From Urophycis tenuis (lineage: Eukaryota > Chordata > Actinopteri > Gadiformes > Phycidae), in NCBI GenBank assembly GCA_036785325.1, contig JAXIVH010000008.1, forward strand, positions 4,675,374 through 4,739,373: 64,000 bases of DNA, read 5' to 3'. Of this stretch, positions 60,326-64,000 are shown piece by piece. Both the position numbers and the translations under genes were made by a program. Under the pieces are notes generated by a model. It was given only the letters and a program-made list of their open reading frames with translations. It ran no database searches and was not told where the DNA came from. Positions within the stretch are counted from its first letter, which is position 1. Each line of letters opens with the position of its first letter.

Positions 60326-60343
60326 ACACACATCGCGCACACA
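60179..60343. repeat. (CA)n array with CATCGCACA interruptions
   Basis: ATCGCA interruptions recur five times at irregular spacing in a 165-bp CA tract. Confidence 0.95.
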
Positions 60344-61241
60344 CCTAATCACCACCAGGAAATAGATGAAGTCTCGTTAAGATAAGGAATCCCATTACAA
60401 AGAGGAATCTGGGTAAAATAGAAGCATAGTGTGCTGCTGGAAAAATATATTGGATTGTTTTGACATGATATCCATATATCTATCCATATCTATCACATCA
60501 GTCATAAGCCAATCATGGCCTATAGCAATAGTAGGGCAAGGTAAAATACGGCTATGGTAGGATAAGGTAGGAAAAGGTAAAGGCAATGCCAGGGTAAAGT
60601 AACCTATGCTATAATATGCAGATTGGTAGAAGATGAATCAGAGCTGCGAAGCATGACATGAAGGTCGATGCATGGGATGGTGCTCTACGAAGTATCCTCA
60701 GGCTCTGTGCATTAATGATGATGGATATGCTATGTGGCTAACTGGCTATGTATTCACTCAGGCTAAAGCCTGATGCTGTTCACCTATGTACACACCGCAG
60801 ACACCCAGCATCATTCTAAAGTCTCACTGTACTGTACTGCACTGTACTGGACAAGGCAGCAGCTGTGGACGTCTGCCCGCTACATACCGCATTGAAAATG
60901 GTTTTGGTTCTGCCGTAAAGAACATGAGCTTTGCACACGTTCTCCTGAGCTTTGTATTTAAATCACTTAGAATTCCCCCGGGGCAATATTGGACCGCTTC
61001 CTAATATCCGACTGTTGTTTTGCACTGATAAGCATTGCTAATTGTAACCTTGCGGGAGTATTTCATGTCCATTCATTTTCATCAAAATGGTTGCGCAGCT
61101 CAAGCTATTCCCTCTTGCAGCTGGTTTATGCCAATAAAAGCTGTTCATTTGAGGAGCATTATTTACCTCAGTGTGTTCATTGTTGTTGTTACTCATGTGG
61201 TCTCCACCACATGTCTCCTGAGCCTGTGGCTCCCTGGGCCT
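60344..61241. other. Unique stretch, nothing supported
   Basis: No coding or TE signal recognised. Confidence 0.4.
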
Positions 61242-61532
61242 TCAGCTCGGGTCTTGTATCTCCTCTCTCTCTGTCTCTCAGCTCGGTTCTTGTATCTCCT
61301 CTCTCTCTGTCTCTCAGCTCGGTTCTTGTATCTCCTCTCTGTCTCTCAGCTCGGTTCTTGTATCTCCTCTCTGTCTCTCAGCTCGGTTCTTGTATCTCCT
61401 CTCTCTCTGTCTCTCAGCTCGGTTCTTGTATCTCCTCTCTCTCTGTCTCAGCTCGGTTCTTGTATCTCCTCTCTGTCTCTCAGCACTGTTCTTCTATCTC
61501 CTCTCTCTCTGTCTCTCAGCTCAGTTCTTGTA

Positions 61533-61568
<36 letters not shown>

Positions 61569-61670
61569 TCGGTTCTTGTATGTCCTCTCTGTCTCTCAGC
61601 ACTGTTCTTGTATCTCCTCTCTCTGTCTCTCAGCTCTGTTTTTGTATCTCCTCTCTCCCTCTGTCTCTCT
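61242..61670. repeat. 32-36-bp minisatellite (CTCAGCTCGGTTCTTGTATC)n
   Basis: About 12 units of CAGCTCGGTTCTTGTATCTC followed by CTCTCTCTGTCTCT of varying length. Variants carry CAGCACTG. All three plus frames stay open (up to 237 codons). Confidence 0.95.
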
Positions 61671-62674
61671 GCCTTCCATTTCCTCCCTTAGATTTTCACT
61701 AACCCAGGAGGGGTGAAAGGGTCTTTTATGCTGTGTTCCTTTTGTCGTCTGCGGTGCAGGCCTGCTCAGTTAATTCACTTTGGTTGTATGGTGAAAGGGA
61801 ACAAAACAGGCTCAAGGATACAAAAAATAAGGATTTATTTTAATGGACCACATGAGCATATACTGAAAGATGTTTAATGAGTCAGTAGTTTGAAGATAGG
61901 AATGAGCATGCTTTATGAAACAAATAGATGCCAGGGTTTGGATGATGTGTTGTATAATGACTTGAGAGACTCAATTTTCCATGGGTAATTCATTGATAAG
62001 TTCACATATATGTATGCATAGCAGGTTCAGTTTATGCATTAGGTCAGAGATAGAGCTAGGATCAGGGTGAGAATCTGGACAGCCTATGGTTAACGCACTG
62101 TCATTCATCATCACGCAAGATCGCTTCCAATATCCAAGAAACATCTCACAGAGGAAGATTTCAGAGAGCTACGGAAATCTCATCTCTGTTTCTCTTCCCA
62201 GTTGTGGAGCTTCTAGGCCGTGACACCTGATATCCTGATCATCCAATTTAAGGGCTAATGAAAGGTGTGTCTGGGCCAGACCGTTGAAACCATTATACCT
62301 CGCCTGTTTCCTGTCTGGCTCCAAGAGGAGCCAATGTAACCAGGGGAGAGCACTGATTTAGCCCATCAGGTCCCCATATAAACCAAGTCCAAAATCAATG
62401 GCTTGAGGAACCACTCATTGATTTTTGATGAACAACGTTAATGCTCCAGTAAAGTGCTGCCAGTAATTCCTAGATTTCAGGGCCGGAGCTTCGGATGACT
62501 ATGGATTTCTGTTAGCAGAAACATCACTGTGTCTTGTTCTGGGACGTGGTGAAGATGGCAGTCTGTGTTTTGCGTCATACTACGTATTTCTAGGTTAAAC
62601 ACAATATTGACGTCAGACAAAACATCCAATGTGATAGCGCAGGGATTGTTTTGAATTGTTCAATATCCTACATC
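61671..62674. other. Unique stretch, nothing supported
   Basis: Mixed composition, no exon or element recognised. Confidence 0.4.
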
Positions 62675-63081
62675 ATATTGAACAGCGGGCGGCACGGTGG
62701 TGCAGTGGTTAGCACTGTCGCCTCACAGCAAGAGGGTTCTGGGTTCGAATCCACCTGGGACCCGGGACCTTTCTGTGTGGAGTTTGCATGTTCTCCCCGT
62801 GCTTGCGTGGGTTCTCTCCGGGTACTCCGGCTTCCTCCCACAGACCAAAAACATGCAGGTTGGGGATTAGGTTAATTGGTGTCTCTAAATTGACCATAGG
62901 TGTGTATGTGAGTGTGAATGGTTGTTTGTCTATATATGTTAGCCCTGTGATAGGCTGGCGACCTGTCCAGGGTGTACCCCGCCTCTCGCCCGTTGCAGCT
63001 GGGATTGGCTCCAGCCCCCCCGCGACCCTCGTAGAGGATAAGCGGTTTCGATAATGGATGGATGGATGGATATTGAACAGC
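62675..63081 (+). mobile_element. Full-length tRNA-derived SINE with 12-bp target-site duplication
   Basis: The element is 62687-63069: head GGGCGGCACGGTGGTGCAGT, A box TGGTGCAGTGG, B box GGTTCGAATCC, conserved body (GGAGTTTGCATGTTCTCCCC, CCTGTCCAGGGTGTACCCCG) and a GGAT tetranucleotide tail. ATATTGAACAGC occurs exactly at both ends (62675-62686 and 63070-63081). It is the second SINE family in the window, distinct from copies 1-5. Confidence 0.93.
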
Positions 63082-63337
63082 TGTCTGGATCTTCTTCGAT
63101 AGAGAATACTTTAAATAGCATTCATAGTTTATAATACTCCTGCTTATACTCCTACAACATGGCTTTATCAATAAAATGGGATGTTAGCACAAGACAAAAC
63201 AATTACGTTTCTGTGGAATTATCATAGTATGCACTGTAGGTTATTCACATTATTGATGGTGTACATGACACATTGTTTTGTTTATTTCTCATACCAGGGA
63301 CATTATACATATTTTGTGTTTTCATTATTCTGCCCAG

Positions 63338-63640
63338 GAAGTGAGAGTGAAAGGCTGAAGCGTGACAGGAAGTATGCTGAGGAGGTTGATCTTAAAACAG
63401 ACTGCTGGTGTTTTATAACAGCTGTCAATCACATTGGCAGTCCCAAGGCAAAACATCTATTATAAAGGGCGACACCTACAGCAATGTCATGTTTATTTTG
63501 TGTTTGCTTTTTTGGTTTATTTAAAAAGCGTCTCGGCCAGTTGTGTACCATTGTGTATACTTATAATAACTCTGTATTGTCTGGGCTGTTATATGTATAT
63601 GTAAATTCAACTTTACAATAAATGTACATATATTGTTTAA
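63338..63640 (+). CDS. Possible terminal exon (coding 63338-63465, then 3' UTR)
   Basis: A strong acceptor (TTTTCATTATTCTGCCCAG) ends at 63337. With one carried base the only long frame encodes SESERLKRDRKYAEEVDL, then a stretch with CWCFITAVNHIG, and stops at TAA 63463-63465. AATAAA at 63617-63622 and T/GT-rich sequence follow. The layout fits a last exon. Product not recognised, and no upstream partner exon is secure. Confidence 0.35.
63617..63622 (+). terminator. Poly(A) signal AATAAA
   Basis: Canonical hexamer about 150 nt after the TAA of the putative terminal exon, followed by TATTGTTT and GTTTTCT. Confidence 0.4.
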
Positions 63641-63749
63641 AATCACGTTTTCTATTCCTCCGGCTGAAATATGCAGATATGAGCAAGGATGATTGCATTT
63701 GTCTAATAACAGCGTCCCCATCATTTGGGTCAATTAAGTTTTTTCGCCC

Positions 63750-63990
63750 ACTATTTACTCCTTAATGCTGAAAGGTAATTTAATCAAAGTAGACTGGTTA
63801 ATATATTAGTTTCATATTATGAAGGTGTTTGATTATCCCCCATCTCCCGCAGTTAATTAGCATTCGTTTGGCCTACAGGCGCTTTCGGAGAGCTGATGGG
63901 GCTGATAGGCTTAATGCTAATGGATTAAATTAGCTCCATTATGTGGTTGCGTCGTTGCCTCCAAAATAAAACAGCCCTATTGATAGTGGG
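63750..63990. promoter_or_regulatory. CNE-like block rich in homeodomain cores
   Basis: GTTAATTAGC, CTTAATGCTAATGG and GATTAAATTAGC lie close together with GGCCTACAGGCGCTTTCGG between. The texture resembles vertebrate conserved non-coding enhancers. Conservation cannot be tested from one sequence. Confidence 0.3.
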
Positions 63991-64000
63991 GGCGTGTTAA

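Noticed and set aside
60989..61702. 237-codon plus-strand frame
   Set aside because: Most of it is the CTCAGCTCGG minisatellite; all three frames are open and the unique N-terminal part has no domain.

Overview
The window looks like nuclear DNA from a teleost fish, probably an acanthomorph. Evidence: tRNA-headed SINEs of the kind found in spiny-rayed fishes, GT-AG introns, CpG-rich promoter-like blocks, and very dense CA/GA microsatellites and minisatellites. That repeat density would suit a gadid (cod-like) genome, but this is only a guess from texture. There are no bacterial operons, no CRISPR array and no intact transposase or viral gene. A 200-base run of N (36301-36500) marks an assembly gap.

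Layout: (1) 1 to about 23.2 kb holds the 3' part of one plus-strand protein-coding gene. I reconstruct eight exons (109-169, 7606-7725, 7976-8105, 16780-16824, 17282-17307, 17594-17695, 22195-22207, 22710-22800), followed by a 3' UTR with poly(A) signals. Their phases chain without a break to give about 195 codons and a stop. I do not recognise the family. The C-terminus is basic and resembles a nuclear localisation signal. The introns are full of minisatellites, several of which run right up to splice acceptors. (2) 23.2-35.3 kb is GC-rich and dominated by minisatellites, with one orphan exon candidate (24315-24368). (3) From about 35.3 kb base composition shifts to AT-rich. An approximately 50-bp satellite runs into the N gap, and beyond it lie mostly unique, probably intronic or intergenic sequence, scattered SINEs and (GA)n/(CA)n tracts. 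This part also has an exon candidate (38171-38221), a CpG-rich promoter-like block (43185-43650), a CCAAT/ATTGG palindrome array split by a SINE (45719-46105), a 258-bp identical direct duplication (58582-58839 and 59518-59775), a SINE with a 12-bp target-site duplication (62675-63081), and a possible terminal exon (63338 to about 63640).

Most long open frames are produced by tandem repeats. When the unit length is not a multiple of three and no frame contains a stop, all three frames stay open; the 413-codon frame across 10957-12198 is the clearest case. I found no convincing undescribed enzymatic system. The most unusual structures are a 45-nt exon lying between two minisatellites whose units mimic 3' splice sites, a 263-bp fold-back inside an intron, and a SINE whose body has expanded into a 46-bp minisatellite.
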